From: a virus
Strand: one strand, 5' to 3'
IMG/VR virus record: IMGVR_UViG_3300042691_045055
Coordinates: 1 to 63,190 of that record
DNA length: 63,190 bases
Made by a program: the position numbers and the translations under genes. Position 1 is the first letter of the stretch, and every line of letters begins with the position of its first letter. Below the pieces are notes generated by a model. That model was not told the DNA's origin and did not search any database. It saw only the letters and a program-made list of their open reading frames with translations. This document shows positions 39,831-49,391 of this stretch, piece by piece.

Positions 39831-40487
39831 TTGGCTAAAAAGAAAAGAAAAAGAAAAAATATGAGTGTTGACACAAACAAACAAAAGAAAGTATCCAAAA
39901 CATCCAATTACATAGACAACGACAAAATGTATGAAGAGATGCGAGAATATGTAAAGAATGTTGCTGAATACAACAAACTTTTATCAACACTAAAACCAGA
40001 AGATCCAAAACCTAAAAAACCAGCCGTTTCCGAATACATTGGCAAGTGTATCATGATGATTGCTCAACGATTAGCAACCAAGCCTAATTTTGCAAATTAC
40101 ACGCATCGTGAAGAGATGATTGGCGATGGTATAGAGAATTGTTTGATGTATATCGACAATTTTAACCCTAAGAAATCTAAAAATCCTTTTGCATATTTCA
40201 CTCAGATAATATACTTTGCATTTATACGCAGAATACAAAAAGAAAAAAAGCAAGCTTACGTGAAAATGAAAATGTTTGAAGAAATGGATGTAAAAGGTAG
40301 CTGGTTGAAAAAAGCTTTCAAAAATGATATGGATGATGCTCGTTTTACTAGCAAATCGGCATCCAAAAACATGTATGCCGACTATTTCAAGTTGAGTCAA
40401 AATGATATAGATATTATTGAAAAAAACAATAAAAAAGACTTGAAAAAGAAGAGCAGAAAATCAAATTTAGAAGATTTTTTTGAATAA
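39831..40487 (+). CDS. 55: late transcription sigma factor gp55
   Basis: A 218-residue sigma factor (T4 gp55 is 185). ISDGIEN-type EMIGDGIENCLMYIDNFNPK and NPFAYFTQIIYFAFIRRIQK form the sigma region 2 core that binds RNA polymerase and the late -10 box. The start is probably the TTG at 39831 (MAKKKRKRKNMS), with GGAG 6 bases upstream; the ATG at 39861 is an alternative that removes 10 basic residues. With a clamp and coactivator not in this window, it would direct transcription from the NATAAATA boxes before the structural genes. Confidence 0.92.
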   Translation: MAKKKRKRKNMSVDTNKQKKVSKTSNYIDNDKMYEEMREYVKNVAEYNKLLSTLKPEDPKPKKPAVSEYIGKCIMMIAQRLATKPNFANYTHREEMIGDGIENCLMYIDNFNPKKSKNPFAYFTQIIYFAFIRRIQKEKKQAYVKMKMFEEMDVKGSWLKKAFKNDMDDARFTSKSASKNMYADYFKLSQNDIDIIEKNNKKDLKKKSRKSNLEDFFE

Positions 40488-40488
40488 A

Positions 40489-41538
40489 ATGAAACTTCCA
40501 ATAATATGCGACACACATTTTGGTTTTAAAAACGATTCTCCTGTATTCAGGGAATACTTTAATAATTTTTTCAAAGAAATATTCTTTCCGTATGTTGATG
40601 CCAACAACATAAAAGAAATAGTGCATCTTGGCGATCTGATGGATCGTCGCAAATATGTAAACTTTGAGACTGCTAAGTATGTTCGAGAAAACTTCATTCA
40701 AGAATTGGAAAAAAGAGACATTACAATGCATGTCATGCTTGGCAATCATGATGTGTATTACAAAAATACAAATGCTGTAAATAGTATACGTGAACTTTTT
40801 TCAAACTCAAAAAGCATAAAACTATACGAAGATTTTCAAGATGCAACCATTTGTGGTTGCTCTTTTGCTATTTTTCCATGGATATGCGACGAAAACCACG
40901 CTAGATTCGTAGAATTTATTAAAAATTCTCGATCTTCAATAGCATTTGGTCATTTAGAATTGTATGGGTATGAAGTTCTCCGAGGAATACGAAGCGAAGA
41001 AGGTTTGCAATCTTCGCTTTTCGAGCGTTTTGAAATGGTTATGTCGGGACACTATCACCAAAAGAATGGCGATGGACACATAAACTATTTGGGAACGCAA
41101 TACGATATGACTTTTGCGGATGTGAATGAAACCAAAGGTTTTCATATATTAGACACTGATACCAAAAAACTACAATTTATAATCAATCCCAATAAAATGT
41201 TTTATTGCCTGATATACGACGACTCGGAAGAAGTTAAAATACCAGATTTCACAAAATATAAAAAATCTTACATAAAACTTATTGTCAAAAACAAGAAATC
41301 AGCCAAGCAATTTGACAAATATATCAACAAACTTTACGAAGTCGAACCATACGAAGTTAATATAATAGATGAATACGAATTGATCGAGGCTACACCAGAA
41401 GACATTGACATAACACAAGACACTTTGAGCATAATTTACAGTGACATTGACGAGAATAAAAATTACGAACAACAGGTTCTAAATTCTCTTAAGAAGATAA
41501 TGACCGATTTGTATCTTGAAAGTTTTGAGGTTGACTGA
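40489..41538 (+). CDS. 47: recombination nuclease subunit gp47 (Mre11-like)
   Basis: A 349-residue phosphoesterase (T4 gp47 is 339). The metal-binding motifs are CDTHFG near the N-terminus, HLGDLMDRR, LGNHDVYY and GHYHQ, followed by the YLGTQYDMTF block. It pairs with gp46 to resect double-strand ends for recombination and to degrade host DNA. The ATG at 40489 follows the gp55 stop by one base; the in-frame TTG at 40480 is inside gp55 and is rejected. Confidence 0.94.
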   Translation: MKLPIICDTHFGFKNDSPVFREYFNNFFKEIFFPYVDANNIKEIVHLGDLMDRRKYVNFETAKYVRENFIQELEKRDITMHVMLGNHDVYYKNTNAVNSIRELFSNSKSIKLYEDFQDATICGCSFAIFPWICDENHARFVEFIKNSRSSIAFGHLELYGYEVLRGIRSEEGLQSSLFERFEMVMSGHYHQKNGDGHINYLGTQYDMTFADVNETKGFHILDTDTKKLQFIINPNKMFYCLIYDDSEEVKIPDFTKYKKSYIKLIVKNKKSAKQFDKYINKLYEVEPYEVNIIDEYELIEATPEDIDITQDTLSIIYSDIDENKNYEQQVLNSLKKIMTDLYLESFEVD

Positions 41539-43250
41539 TGATTGAATTTCAAAAATTACGATGGAAAAATCTGCTTTCTTATGGTAATTTTTTTACTGAA
41601 ATTGATTTTCAGAAACACAATATGACGTTAATTTCTGGAAAAAATGGCAGCGGAAAAAGCACAATAGGTGAAGCATTAACGTTTGGATTGTTTGGTGTGC
41701 CTTTTAGAAACATAAACAAACCAAATCTTCTCAACAGTATAAATGAAAAAGATTGTGTGGTAGAAATTGAATTTTGTATTGGTAAAAAACAATATAAAGT
41801 TCGCCGTGGCATCAAACCAAACATATTTGAAATATATTGTGATGGTAAAATTGTTGATCAAGATAGCAAATCCAAAGACTATCAGAAATATCTTGAGCAA
41901 AATATACTCAAGCTGAATTACAAATCGTTTACGCAGCTAGTATTTTTGGGATCTAGCAATTTTGTTCCGTTTATGGAGTTGGCTGCTCAAGATCGACGAG
42001 AAGTCATAGAGGAGTTGCTAGATATACGTGTTTTCAGCAAAATGAACACGGTATTAAAAGAGAAAATGTCGGGTTTGAAAGAAAATATGAAGGATGTTGA
42101 TCGAGATATAGTTATTGCAAAAGAAAAAATAGATCTTCAAAGAAATCACATCAAAAAACTACAGAGCAACAATACCACTAGTATAAATCACAACAATAAT
42201 CAAATTAAAGAGAGTCACGATGCCATATCTAAAATTAATTTGGAAATGGATAGAATCAATTTTGAGATCGTTTCTAGGAGTGAACGAATCCGAGATAGCG
42301 AAAGAATACAAGAAAAACACAGAAAATTCCAAGAAATCTCAAAAAAGCTTGGAGGACAAATCACAAAAATCGAAAAATCAATTGATTTCTACTCGCAAAA
42401 CAATGAGTGTCCGACATGCAGTCAAAAGATGGACGGAGATTTTAAGCAAAAAACAATAGACAACAAAAAGCAGAAACTACAAGAGTTAAAGTCAGCTTGT
42501 GACGATTTATCAAACAAAATACAAGAGACTAGTCAAATTCTTTTGGAACATGATAAAGTAAACAAAGAAATATTGAAATTAAATTCTGAATATCAGAATA
42601 AAAATGCTAGTATTTCGGGCATAAATCAGTATATTTTAAAATTGCAACAAGAAAACCAGCGTTTGTCGAGCACCGACGGAGTTTGCGAAGAAGAGCAGAA
42701 AAAACTTCAACAATGTGAAGATGATCATGCAAATCTGCTTGTCAAAAGAGATGAAATGGTTGATCTCAAGCACATGTATGATATCTCGGTTGACTTGTTG
42801 AAAGATACAGGAATCAAAACCAAAATAATTCGTCAGTATTTGCCAGTTATGAACAAGCTTATAAACAAGTACCTAACATCAATGGACTTTTTTGTAAATT
42901 TTAATCTAGATGAAAACTTCAAAGAAATTATAAAAAGTCGATACCGAGACGAGTTTGAATACAACAATTTTTCGCAAGGTCAAAAGTTTCGAATCGATAT
43001 GGCTTTGCTTCTTACGTGGCGAGAAATAAGCAGAAAAAAGAACAGTACCAACACGAATATATTGATTCTCGATGAAGTTTTTGATAGTAGTTTGGATGCA
43101 TCGGGCACCGAAGATTTTATGAAACTGTTGAGAACTTTGAGCAAAAAAACACATATTTTTGTTATCAGTCACAAACCAGATGTCATTAGCGATCGTTTTG
43201 ATCATCATATTAAAGTGGAAATAAAAAATAATTTTTCTGCCATAGCATGA
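41538..43250 (+). CDS. 46: recombination ATPase subunit gp46 (Rad50-like)
   Basis: A 570-residue SMC/Rad50-type ATPase (T4 gp46 is 560). Walker A GKNGSGKS is at residues 34-41. Long coiled coils flank a zinc hook CPTC at residues 291-294. The signature region is YNNFSQGQKFRIDMALLLTW and Walker B ILILDEVFDSSLD. It overlaps gp47 by one base (TGATG), so the nuclease complex is made in a coupled way. Confidence 0.95.
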   Translation: MIEFQKLRWKNLLSYGNFFTEIDFQKHNMTLISGKNGSGKSTIGEALTFGLFGVPFRNINKPNLLNSINEKDCVVEIEFCIGKKQYKVRRGIKPNIFEIYCDGKIVDQDSKSKDYQKYLEQNILKLNYKSFTQLVFLGSSNFVPFMELAAQDRREVIEELLDIRVFSKMNTVLKEKMSGLKENMKDVDRDIVIAKEKIDLQRNHIKKLQSNNTTSINHNNNQIKESHDAISKINLEMDRINFEIVSRSERIRDSERIQEKHRKFQEISKKLGGQITKIEKSIDFYSQNNECPTCSQKMDGDFKQKTIDNKKQKLQELKSACDDLSNKIQETSQILLEHDKVNKEILKLNSEYQNKNASISGINQYILKLQQENQRLSSTDGVCEEEQKKLQQCEDDHANLLVKRDEMVDLKHMYDISVDLLKDTGIKTKIIRQYLPVMNKLINKYLTSMDFFVNFNLDENFKEIIKSRYRDEFEYNNFSQGQKFRIDMALLLTWREISRKKNSTNTNILILDEVFDSSLDASGTEDFMKLLRTLSKKTHIFVISHKPDVISDRFDHHIKVEIKNNFSAIA

Positions 43251-43257
43251 TCGTTAG

Positions 43258-43265
43258 AATAAATA
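43258..43265 (+). promoter_or_regulatory. possible late-type box (AATAAATA) before small basic ORF
   Basis: Lies between gp46 and a 31-codon ORF, 18 bases before its ATG and followed by an SD (CAGGAG). First base A; weak. Confidence 0.3.
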
Positions 43266-43283
43266 ACACTACAGGAGTTTATT

Positions 43284-43379
43284 ATGCCAAACAGCAAGCG
43301 AATTAATGTGAATAGAAAGCATCGCAAGCGTCAGAATCGCCTCAAGCAGATTCGACGTGAACAATCAAAGACTCGATAA
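43284..43379 (+). CDS. 31-residue very basic peptide
   Basis: A short ORF reading MPNSKRINVNRKHRKRQNRL, then an equally basic end. It has a clear SD (CAGGAG, 7-bp spacing) and fills the gap between gp46 and uvsX, ending 14 bases before uvsX. About 15 of 31 residues are Lys, Arg or His. It may bind nucleic acid. Small proteins of this kind occur in related phages as far as I recall, but I cannot confirm conservation. Confidence 0.6.
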   Translation: MPNSKRINVNRKHRKRQNRLKQIRREQSKTR

Positions 43380-43393
43380 AACAAGGATATATT

Positions 43394-44434
43394 ATGAGTA
43401 ACTTTTTGAAAGATATGGTTAAAACCACTGGCAACGAGTTTGCTAGTATCGTCGAAGACGGTATTGACGGTGGTGATGTAACTGGGTTTGTTGACACGGG
43501 TGTATACGCTCTTAACGCTCTTCTTAGCGGCTCGCTTTACGGCGGCATGCCAGCCAACAAGATCATGGCTCTTGCGGGCGAGAGTGCAACTGGTAAAACT
43601 TTCTTTGCTCTTAGTATCGTCAAAACTTTCTTGGAAGCAAATCCAGATGGTGTTTGTATGTATTTTGACAGCGAAGCCGCCGTTACTAGCGATATGTTCC
43701 GCACACGAGGTATCGACACGCGTCGAGTTGCTGTGATCGGTGTGGCAACAGTCGAGGAATTCCGTAATCAAGCTGTCAAGGTAGTAGACAACTATCTCAA
43801 GATGCCTGTGGGCGAACGCAAGCCGATGATCATGATTCTCGACAGCCTCGGAATGTTAAGCAGCACCAAAGAAATGAACGACACTGCCGAAGGCAAAGAC
43901 ACACGCGACATGACTCGTGCGCAGGTCACCAAGGCTACGTTCCGTGTGCTTACGCTCAAGCTTGGCAAGGCTGGTATTCCGCTGATTATGACCAACCATA
44001 CATACGAGACTATGAGCATGTTCCCGCAAAAGGTAATGGGTGGCGGTACAGGTCTTCGATACGCAGCTTCAACCGTTCTGTTCCTCAGCAAGCGCAAAGA
44101 AAAGATCGACAACGAAGTGGTTGGTAATGTGATTCACTGCAAGCTTGATAAGGGTCGATTCACCAAAGAAAATACAATGGTGGATGTGCTGCTTCGTTAC
44201 GATACGGGTCTCAATAAGTACTACGGATTGCTTCCGATCGCTGAAAAGTATGGTATTTTCAAGAAGGTTAGTACACGTTACGAAATGCCTGATGGTACAA
44301 AAGCATTCGAAAAGAATATCAACGAAAATCCCGAGAAGTACTATACCGATGATGTTATGAAGCAACTTGAAACGGCAGTTGCTCAAGAATTTAAATATGG
44401 TAATGAAATAACGGAATCAAAAGATGCTGATTGA
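43394..44434 (+). CDS. uvsX: RecA-like recombinase UvsX
   Basis: A 346-residue recombinase (T4 UvsX is 391). Walker A GESATGKT is at residues 62-69. MIMILDSLGML is the Walker B region and PLIMTNHTYET the region near DNA-binding loop 2. It forms filaments on single-stranded DNA for strand exchange, with UvsY as mediator. Its codons are relatively rich in C/G endings compared with the cassette that follows. The last 11 bases overlap the first glycosyltransferase of that cassette. Confidence 0.95.
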   Translation: MSNFLKDMVKTTGNEFASIVEDGIDGGDVTGFVDTGVYALNALLSGSLYGGMPANKIMALAGESATGKTFFALSIVKTFLEANPDGVCMYFDSEAAVTSDMFRTRGIDTRRVAVIGVATVEEFRNQAVKVVDNYLKMPVGERKPMIMILDSLGMLSSTKEMNDTAEGKDTRDMTRAQVTKATFRVLTLKLGKAGIPLIMTNHTYETMSMFPQKVMGGGTGLRYAASTVLFLSKRKEKIDNEVVGNVIHCKLDKGRFTKENTMVDVLLRYDTGLNKYYGLLPIAEKYGIFKKVSTRYEMPDGTKAFEKNINENPEKYYTDDVMKQLETAVAQEFKYGNEITESKDAD

Positions 44435-45065
44435 TTTACGAATAGTTCCAGTGCTATGGATAAATTTGGAAGAGCACAAAGAAAACGCAAACAATATAAC
44501 TGCAATGTTAAATGGATATGGCTTTGAAAACCATCGTCGAACTCCTGGCATAAGAGTCAATGGATTCGACGGAGTTTCGTACCATCAAAAAATAGATCAT
44601 TATATGGGAGTAGGTCTTGCTCAATTGAATGGCATGCGCCAAATCAAGTCGAGTTTACCAGCTCTCGTATTGGAAGATGATGTGGCTATATCATCAAATT
44701 TCAATCCAGTTTTGGAAGTGCCTGATGATACAGATGCAGTTTATCTTGGTGTTTCTCGAGCTGGTAACGCATTCGGATACAAAATATCCGACAAGTATGC
44801 TAGAATATTTAATGTGTTGTCGGCACACGCTATTCTTTATATTTCTGATAAGTTTATTAACGATGCAATTGAGTCATCCAAAAAATGTTTGATTGATGAT
44901 CAAGCACCTTTTGATTTAGCGATGTCGCAAATGTTGGCTAGACACAATGTTTTGACTCCATTGAATCCTTATTTTTATCAGTCGAACCAAAGACAAAGTG
45001 AAAACAAATGGGAACATTTAACAAATTGTCCCATAAAAATATATGAGAAAACTACAAGCGTTTAA
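44424..45065 (+). CDS. GT25-like glycosyltransferase
   Basis: A 213-residue protein. IVPVLWINLEEHKENANNIT at the start and LVLEDDVAIS at about residues 82-91 match the LPS-type glycosyltransferase family 25 pattern (I-N-L-x-x-x-x-x-R, then E-D-D). It is the first gene of the glycan cassette and overlaps uvsX by 11 bases. A second GT25-like gene lies at 51297. The donor sugar is unknown. Confidence 0.7.
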   Translation: MLIDLRIVPVLWINLEEHKENANNITAMLNGYGFENHRRTPGIRVNGFDGVSYHQKIDHYMGVGLAQLNGMRQIKSSLPALVLEDDVAISSNFNPVLEVPDDTDAVYLGVSRAGNAFGYKISDKYARIFNVLSAHAILYISDKFINDAIESSKKCLIDDQAPFDLAMSQMLARHNVLTPLNPYFYQSNQRQSENKWEHLTNCPIKIYEKTTSV

Positions 45066-45870
45066 TCCTCAATTTCAAATTCAATACAGTAGTTGTTCGA
45101 CATTAGCACCTTCAAATTTCAATTGGTGTCACGAACCGTCTGAACTTGGAGCTGTTTTTTTGGATGCTTCTATACCAGAAGGTTTGAAATTGAATATGTC
45201 CACAAAAAAGTACGCTTGGTTGGTTGAATCTCCCGAACTGTTGGGTGAATTGATAAATTATATAAAAGTTAACAGAAAATTAGTGTCTTATAGTTACAAA
45301 GCTTTGTTTACTTGTGTTGAATCGTTGGTGGGATTGGAACACAATTTTTATTACTGTCCTTCTGGTTCAAATTTACCATGGATAAAAGATAAAAAAATAT
45401 ATAATAAAACTAAATTATGCTCGATGTTTGCTTCGCGCAAAAGATACACTAGCGGTCACATAAAACGCGAAGACGTAGCCAAAAAATATCAACACAAGAT
45501 TGATTTGTTTGGAGGAACACTCAACAGTGCTCGTTTGGGTGATGGAATACATCCCGACAAATCTGAAGGTGTTTGTCCGTACATGTTTTCAATTGTGATT
45601 GAGAACTGCAAACACGACAAGTATTATACCGAGAAGATAACCGATTGCTTTGCAACTGGCACAATTCCAATATATTGGGGAACCGATAAAATTGTTGAAG
45701 ATTTCAACAGCGATGGTATAATAAAGCTGACCGATGATTTTGATATAAACACACTGTCAATAGAATTATACAACAGCAAAAAACACGCAATAGAAGACAA
45801 TTTTAAACGTGTTTGCGATATGAAAATGGCAGACGACTATCTGTTCGAAAAGATAATAGAAATACAATAA
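45043..45870 (+). CDS. GT10-like (fucosyltransferase-type) glycosyltransferase
   Basis: A 275-residue protein. The conserved GT10 C-terminal motif appears at about residues 182-205: MFSIVIENCKHDKYYTEKI and then F-A-T-G-T-I-P-I-Y-W-G. The basic segment FASRKRYTSGH fits the nucleotide-sugar binding lobe. GT10 members usually transfer fucose from GDP-fucose, but no GDP-fucose synthesis genes are visible here, so donor identity is open. It overlaps the previous gene. Confidence 0.75.
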   Translation: MRKLQAFNPQFQIQYSSCSTLAPSNFNWCHEPSELGAVFLDASIPEGLKLNMSTKKYAWLVESPELLGELINYIKVNRKLVSYSYKALFTCVESLVGLEHNFYYCPSGSNLPWIKDKKIYNKTKLCSMFASRKRYTSGHIKREDVAKKYQHKIDLFGGTLNSARLGDGIHPDKSEGVCPYMFSIVIENCKHDKYYTEKITDCFATGTIPIYWGTDKIVEDFNSDGIIKLTDDFDINTLSIELYNSKKHAIEDNFKRVCDMKMADDYLFEKIIEIQ

Positions 45871-45887
45871 TACTTGAAAGGATAATT

Positions 45888-46433
45888 ATGCAAACGATAA
45901 CTCTCAACGAATGGGAGCCATGGGAGCACATGAAGTTTGATGGTAGTGGAACTCATTCGGACTATGACGCTATCGAAATAGGTGCATTGGACGGAGAAAC
46001 TACTAAAGTTTTAGCTAGAAATTTCAAGAGAGTTTTTGTAATTGACCCTTGGGACGGAAGACAACAAGGTGTAGTTCAAAAATATGACATATGGAAAAAT
46101 AATACTAAAGAATTTAAAAACGTATTTCATGTTAGAACGGGTTCAGAAACTCAAGAAGCTAGAAACTTTTTAGCTAGTATAAAAGATTGGAATTTAGGAT
46201 TTGTTTACGTTGATGGTTTACATACAGCAGAGGCTGTAGTTAATGATATTAATCTTGTTTTTCCTTATTCAAACAACAAAACAAAAATCATGGTTGATGA
46301 TGTAGAATATCCTCCTGTTCAAATAGGCTGCAATCAAGCATTCATTCAATTAGCCCCAAAAATATTATTTGAAAAAATTATAAAATCTTCTTTGCACCCT
46401 AGGATAAAATGGATTTATGGAGTAAACAATTAA
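45888..46433 (+). CDS. class I SAM-dependent methyltransferase (Methyltransf_24-like)
   Basis: A 181-residue protein. YDAIEIGALDGETTKVLARN gives the Rossmann glycine motif, VFVIDPWDG the acidic end of strand 2, and FVYVDGLHTAEAVVNDINLV and KIMVDDVEYPPVQIG the late motifs typical of small-molecule or sugar methyltransferases. I start at the ATG at 45888 with an SD (AAAGGA), not at the earlier in-frame codon at 45813 inside the GT10 gene. It is one of four methyltransferases in the cassette; probable glycan O-methylation. Confidence 0.75.
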   Translation: MQTITLNEWEPWEHMKFDGSGTHSDYDAIEIGALDGETTKVLARNFKRVFVIDPWDGRQQGVVQKYDIWKNNTKEFKNVFHVRTGSETQEARNFLASIKDWNLGFVYVDGLHTAEAVVNDINLVFPYSNNKTKIMVDDVEYPPVQIGCNQAFIQLAPKILFEKIIKSSLHPRIKWIYGVNN

Positions 46434-46438
46434 AAATT

Positions 46439-47119
46439 ATGAAATATCTTACTTATACTAATAGTGGATGTATAGATTTGTGCAGAAATATGGTAACTTC
46501 TCTTAAACAAGTAGGAGTAGATGCAAAAAATATTTCAATACATTGCTTTGATAAAATTAGTATGAAGTCTTTAGCAGATCTTGATTGTCAGCTTTATACA
46601 TGGAAAGAATTGTCGGATGATTTAACAGATTACCAAGAATGGTCTTTTGATCCATCGTCAAGTTTTTCTAAAATTGTAAGTTGGAAATGGAAAATAATTA
46701 AAAATTTTTATAACAATAATAAGGAATTCATTTTCACAGACACCGATATTGTATACAAAAAGAATGTTGAAAATGATTTAAAAAGTTACGGTAAAAACAT
46801 ATGCATTCAATGCGATACACCTGGTTCTCTTTACTGTACAGGATTTATGTATTTTAAAGAATCACCTGAGGCTACAACCATAATAAATTCATGTGCTAAT
46901 AACCATATGGATGATCAAATAATATTTAACAGAAATGTAAATGAATTAGGTTTGCGTGATAAAATATGTTTATTACCTCAGGACAAATATCCGAATGGAC
47001 ATGTATTCTATAAAACAGAAATCGATAAATCAAACATAGCGATCATACACAACAATCATATGCTCGGTAAAGAAAATAAAATTAATATGTTTAAAAAATA
47101 TGGAAATTGGTTTGTATGA
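46439..47119 (+). CDS. putative GT-A glycosyltransferase
   Basis: A 226-residue protein. FIFTDTDIVYKKN at about residues 98-110 is a D-x-D metal-binding motif in a hydrophobic strand context. SLYCTGFMYFKES and HMDDQIIFNRN resemble the acceptor side of nucleotide-diphospho-sugar transferases. The ATG at 46439 is preferred over the upstream in-frame start at 46409. Family not assigned with confidence. Confidence 0.6.
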   Translation: MKYLTYTNSGCIDLCRNMVTSLKQVGVDAKNISIHCFDKISMKSLADLDCQLYTWKELSDDLTDYQEWSFDPSSSFSKIVSWKWKIIKNFYNNNKEFIFTDTDIVYKKNVENDLKSYGKNICIQCDTPGSLYCTGFMYFKESPEATTIINSCANNHMDDQIIFNRNVNELGLRDKICLLPQDKYPNGHVFYKTEIDKSNIAIIHNNHMLGKENKINMFKKYGNWFV

Positions 47120-47946
47120 TACCAGATGTTTATCGCCCCTGTCCAAAATATCCAACATATCCTCCATATCATGAGGGTCTGTATTTAGAAGATTATTTCT
47201 ACGAATGGTCTAAAAATAAATCTTTTAATAGAATTTACATTCCTATTTTTTGGACCACCTTGTATTGCGATAACCATCCAATCAATATTCAACATGTTCT
47301 TAATAGATTAGATCCAAATAAAAAGTATTTTACAGTTTGTCAGCACGATGATGCTCCTCGCGAGCGTTTGCCAAAAGATACTTTGGTATTTTCTGCGGGT
47401 GGAAACGTCATAAATGAACAAACAGTAGCGATACCTTTAATCTGCTCCGAGATTAAAAATCCCAATCCCGCACAACAAAAACAGTTTTTTTGTTCTTTTA
47501 TAGGATCCGTAACACATCCAATCAGGGAAAAAATGATATCATGTTTGAAAGGTAAAAACGATTATGTTTTGTCGTATCAAAACTGGACTCCATCGGTTCA
47601 GTCTAAACAATTCGAGCATTTTAAAACTGTAACCGAGAATAGTGTGTTTTGCTTGTGTCCTAGAGGATACGGAAAGAGTAGTTTTAGGTTATACGAAGCA
47701 ATGCAACTAGGTGCGATACCAGTTTACATTAGCAATCATCATTATCTTCCATGGACCGATGAATTGGATTGGAACAGCTTTTCGGTGCTTGTAAAGGAAA
47801 ATGAAATACAAAATATAGATCAAATATTGAAAAGCATTTCACAACAAGAAATAATTAGCAAGCAAAACAAGATAAATGAATTGTATAAAAAGTATTTTAA
47901 TCTAAACGGTATCTGTAATCAAATAATGAAAAGGGTGAATGAATGA
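47116..47946 (+). CDS. exostosin-like (GT47-type) glycosyltransferase
   Basis: A 276-residue protein. FCSFIGSVTHPIREKMISCL and VFCLCPRGYGKSSFRLYEAM, followed by Q-L-G-A-I-P-V-Y-I, are the hallmark C-terminal motifs of exostosin/GT47 proteins. I start at the ATG at 47116, an ATGA overlap with the previous gene, rather than the TTG at 47107. Confidence 0.72.
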   Translation: MIPDVYRPCPKYPTYPPYHEGLYLEDYFYEWSKNKSFNRIYIPIFWTTLYCDNHPINIQHVLNRLDPNKKYFTVCQHDDAPRERLPKDTLVFSAGGNVINEQTVAIPLICSEIKNPNPAQQKQFFCSFIGSVTHPIREKMISCLKGKNDYVLSYQNWTPSVQSKQFEHFKTVTENSVFCLCPRGYGKSSFRLYEAMQLGAIPVYISNHHYLPWTDELDWNSFSVLVKENEIQNIDQILKSISQQEIISKQNKINELYKKYFNLNGICNQIMKRVNE

Positions 47947-48683
47947 AAAAATTTTTATTGGTTGTGGCAAATTATAAAGATCAACGCCAAGAAATATTTG
48001 AAAAATACTATTCTCCTAGAAACAAGGAATTTTGCCAAAAACATGGTTATGAATATATTGTATCTAAAGGAATTGAAATATTTCGTTCAAATCCAACATG
48101 GTGGAAGTTTACTGTTCCTTTAGATTTAATAGATAGAGGTATAGTCAATCAAGGTGACGTAATACTTCATCTTGATGCAGATATGATTATAAAAAATACT
48201 GATTTAGAATATCCTCATCAAAAGAATTTTACTTATTGTATTGACAATGGAAATTCACATTGCATGGGAAATTATTCTATTCGTGTAACAGAGTGGACAA
48301 GAAATATGTTTAAAAATATCTTGGACGAAAAACTTTGGAATGACTGTAAAGACACGGAATTATGGCAACTGTGGCGTGAACAAGCAGCTTGGTACACGTT
48401 AGCTGGAGTTCCTAGACACAGTTGGATTGATTATAGAATTATGCCACACAAAGGTTGGCATCAAACTCAGGATGAATTTTTTAAAAATAAAGTAAAATAT
48501 TCTTTACATGAACTGTATAATAATGTAGAAGTTCTCGGTCCAGAGTGGAACTCTACGATACTATCAGAAGATAAAGATACTATTCCAGATGGAATTTTTC
48601 AATACAATATAGCAAGAAGTAAAAGAGATAACTGCATTATAAGACATTTTGCTGCTGGTCAAGCATGGAGATTGGATTATTGA
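47943..48683 (+). CDS. GT34-like glycosyltransferase
   Basis: A 246-residue protein. The start KFLLVVANYKDQRQE, the segment FCQKHGYEYIVSKG and VILHLDADMIIKN (D-x-D near residues 76-80) fit galactosyltransferase GMA12/MNN10-type (GT34-like) proteins. WREQAAWYTLAGVP and a late R-H-F-A-A-G-Q-A-W agree with that fold. It overlaps both neighbours. Confidence 0.65.
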   Translation: MKKFLLVVANYKDQRQEIFEKYYSPRNKEFCQKHGYEYIVSKGIEIFRSNPTWWKFTVPLDLIDRGIVNQGDVILHLDADMIIKNTDLEYPHQKNFTYCIDNGNSHCMGNYSIRVTEWTRNMFKNILDEKLWNDCKDTELWQLWREQAAWYTLAGVPRHSWIDYRIMPHKGWHQTQDEFFKNKVKYSLHELYNNVEVLGPEWNSTILSEDKDTIPDGIFQYNIARSKRDNCIIRHFAAGQAWRLDY

Positions 48684-49378
48684 TGATACATTATATTATA
48701 TTATCTTGTAAAAAATTAGAGCATTTTAGAAAAATTCAAAAAATAACATGGCTTAAATATATTAACAAAGACGATACCTTTTGTTTTTTATCAGGCAAAG
48801 AACATAAAACAGAAGAAGAGAACGTTTATTGGACAGATACTACAGATGATTACCTTTCTTGTCCTAATAAATATATCGACTATATTAGAAACGGATTGAA
48901 TCAACTCGATAAAAAATGGTATTTTTTTTGTGACGATGATAGTTTTGTTTTTCCAAATAGGTTAAATGAATTACTAAAAAAATATGATTTTAACAAATCA
49001 CATATAGTAATGAATCCTAATCCATATGAAAAACCAGACGATCCTAAAAATACAAGATATTCTAATTTTGTAGAAACTGGTGAAACTTTTTATCCAAATA
49101 TATCTCCTTTAGGTGGAGGAGGTTTTGCTATAAGCAGATTCGCTATGATTAATATGATTAATTATCTAAAAAATACTATCAATCCAGCTATTTGTGTAAA
49201 TAGTGACAGAGCTATTGCTCACTGGTTATCTGCTTCAGGTTTAAAGCAAAATGATATGATATTTAACTATTTTTTATACAATGATGCACCAAATGACTTA
49301 CAAATAAAAGATTCAAGGTTTATTAGCTTTCATCGTGTTTCTTTAGATAAAATGGTTTCTTATTGCAATTTAATATAA
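48683..49378 (+). CDS. GT31/Fringe-like glycosyltransferase
   Basis: A 231-residue protein. ITWLKYINKDDTFCFLSG, then WYFFCDDDSFVFPNRLNELL (D-D-D near residues 80-84) and PLGGGGFAISRFAMINMI, form the order seen in Fringe/galactosyltransferase-like enzymes: D-D-D for metal, then G-G-A-G-type segment. The ATG at 48683 overlaps the previous stop (TGATG). Confidence 0.65.
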   Translation: MIHYIILSCKKLEHFRKIQKITWLKYINKDDTFCFLSGKEHKTEEENVYWTDTTDDYLSCPNKYIDYIRNGLNQLDKKWYFFCDDDSFVFPNRLNELLKKYDFNKSHIVMNPNPYEKPDDPKNTRYSNFVETGETFYPNISPLGGGGFAISRFAMINMINYLKNTINPAICVNSDRAIAHWLSASGLKQNDMIFNYFLYNDAPNDLQIKDSRFISFHRVSLDKMVSYCNLI

Positions 49379-49391
49379 AATTGAGAATAAA

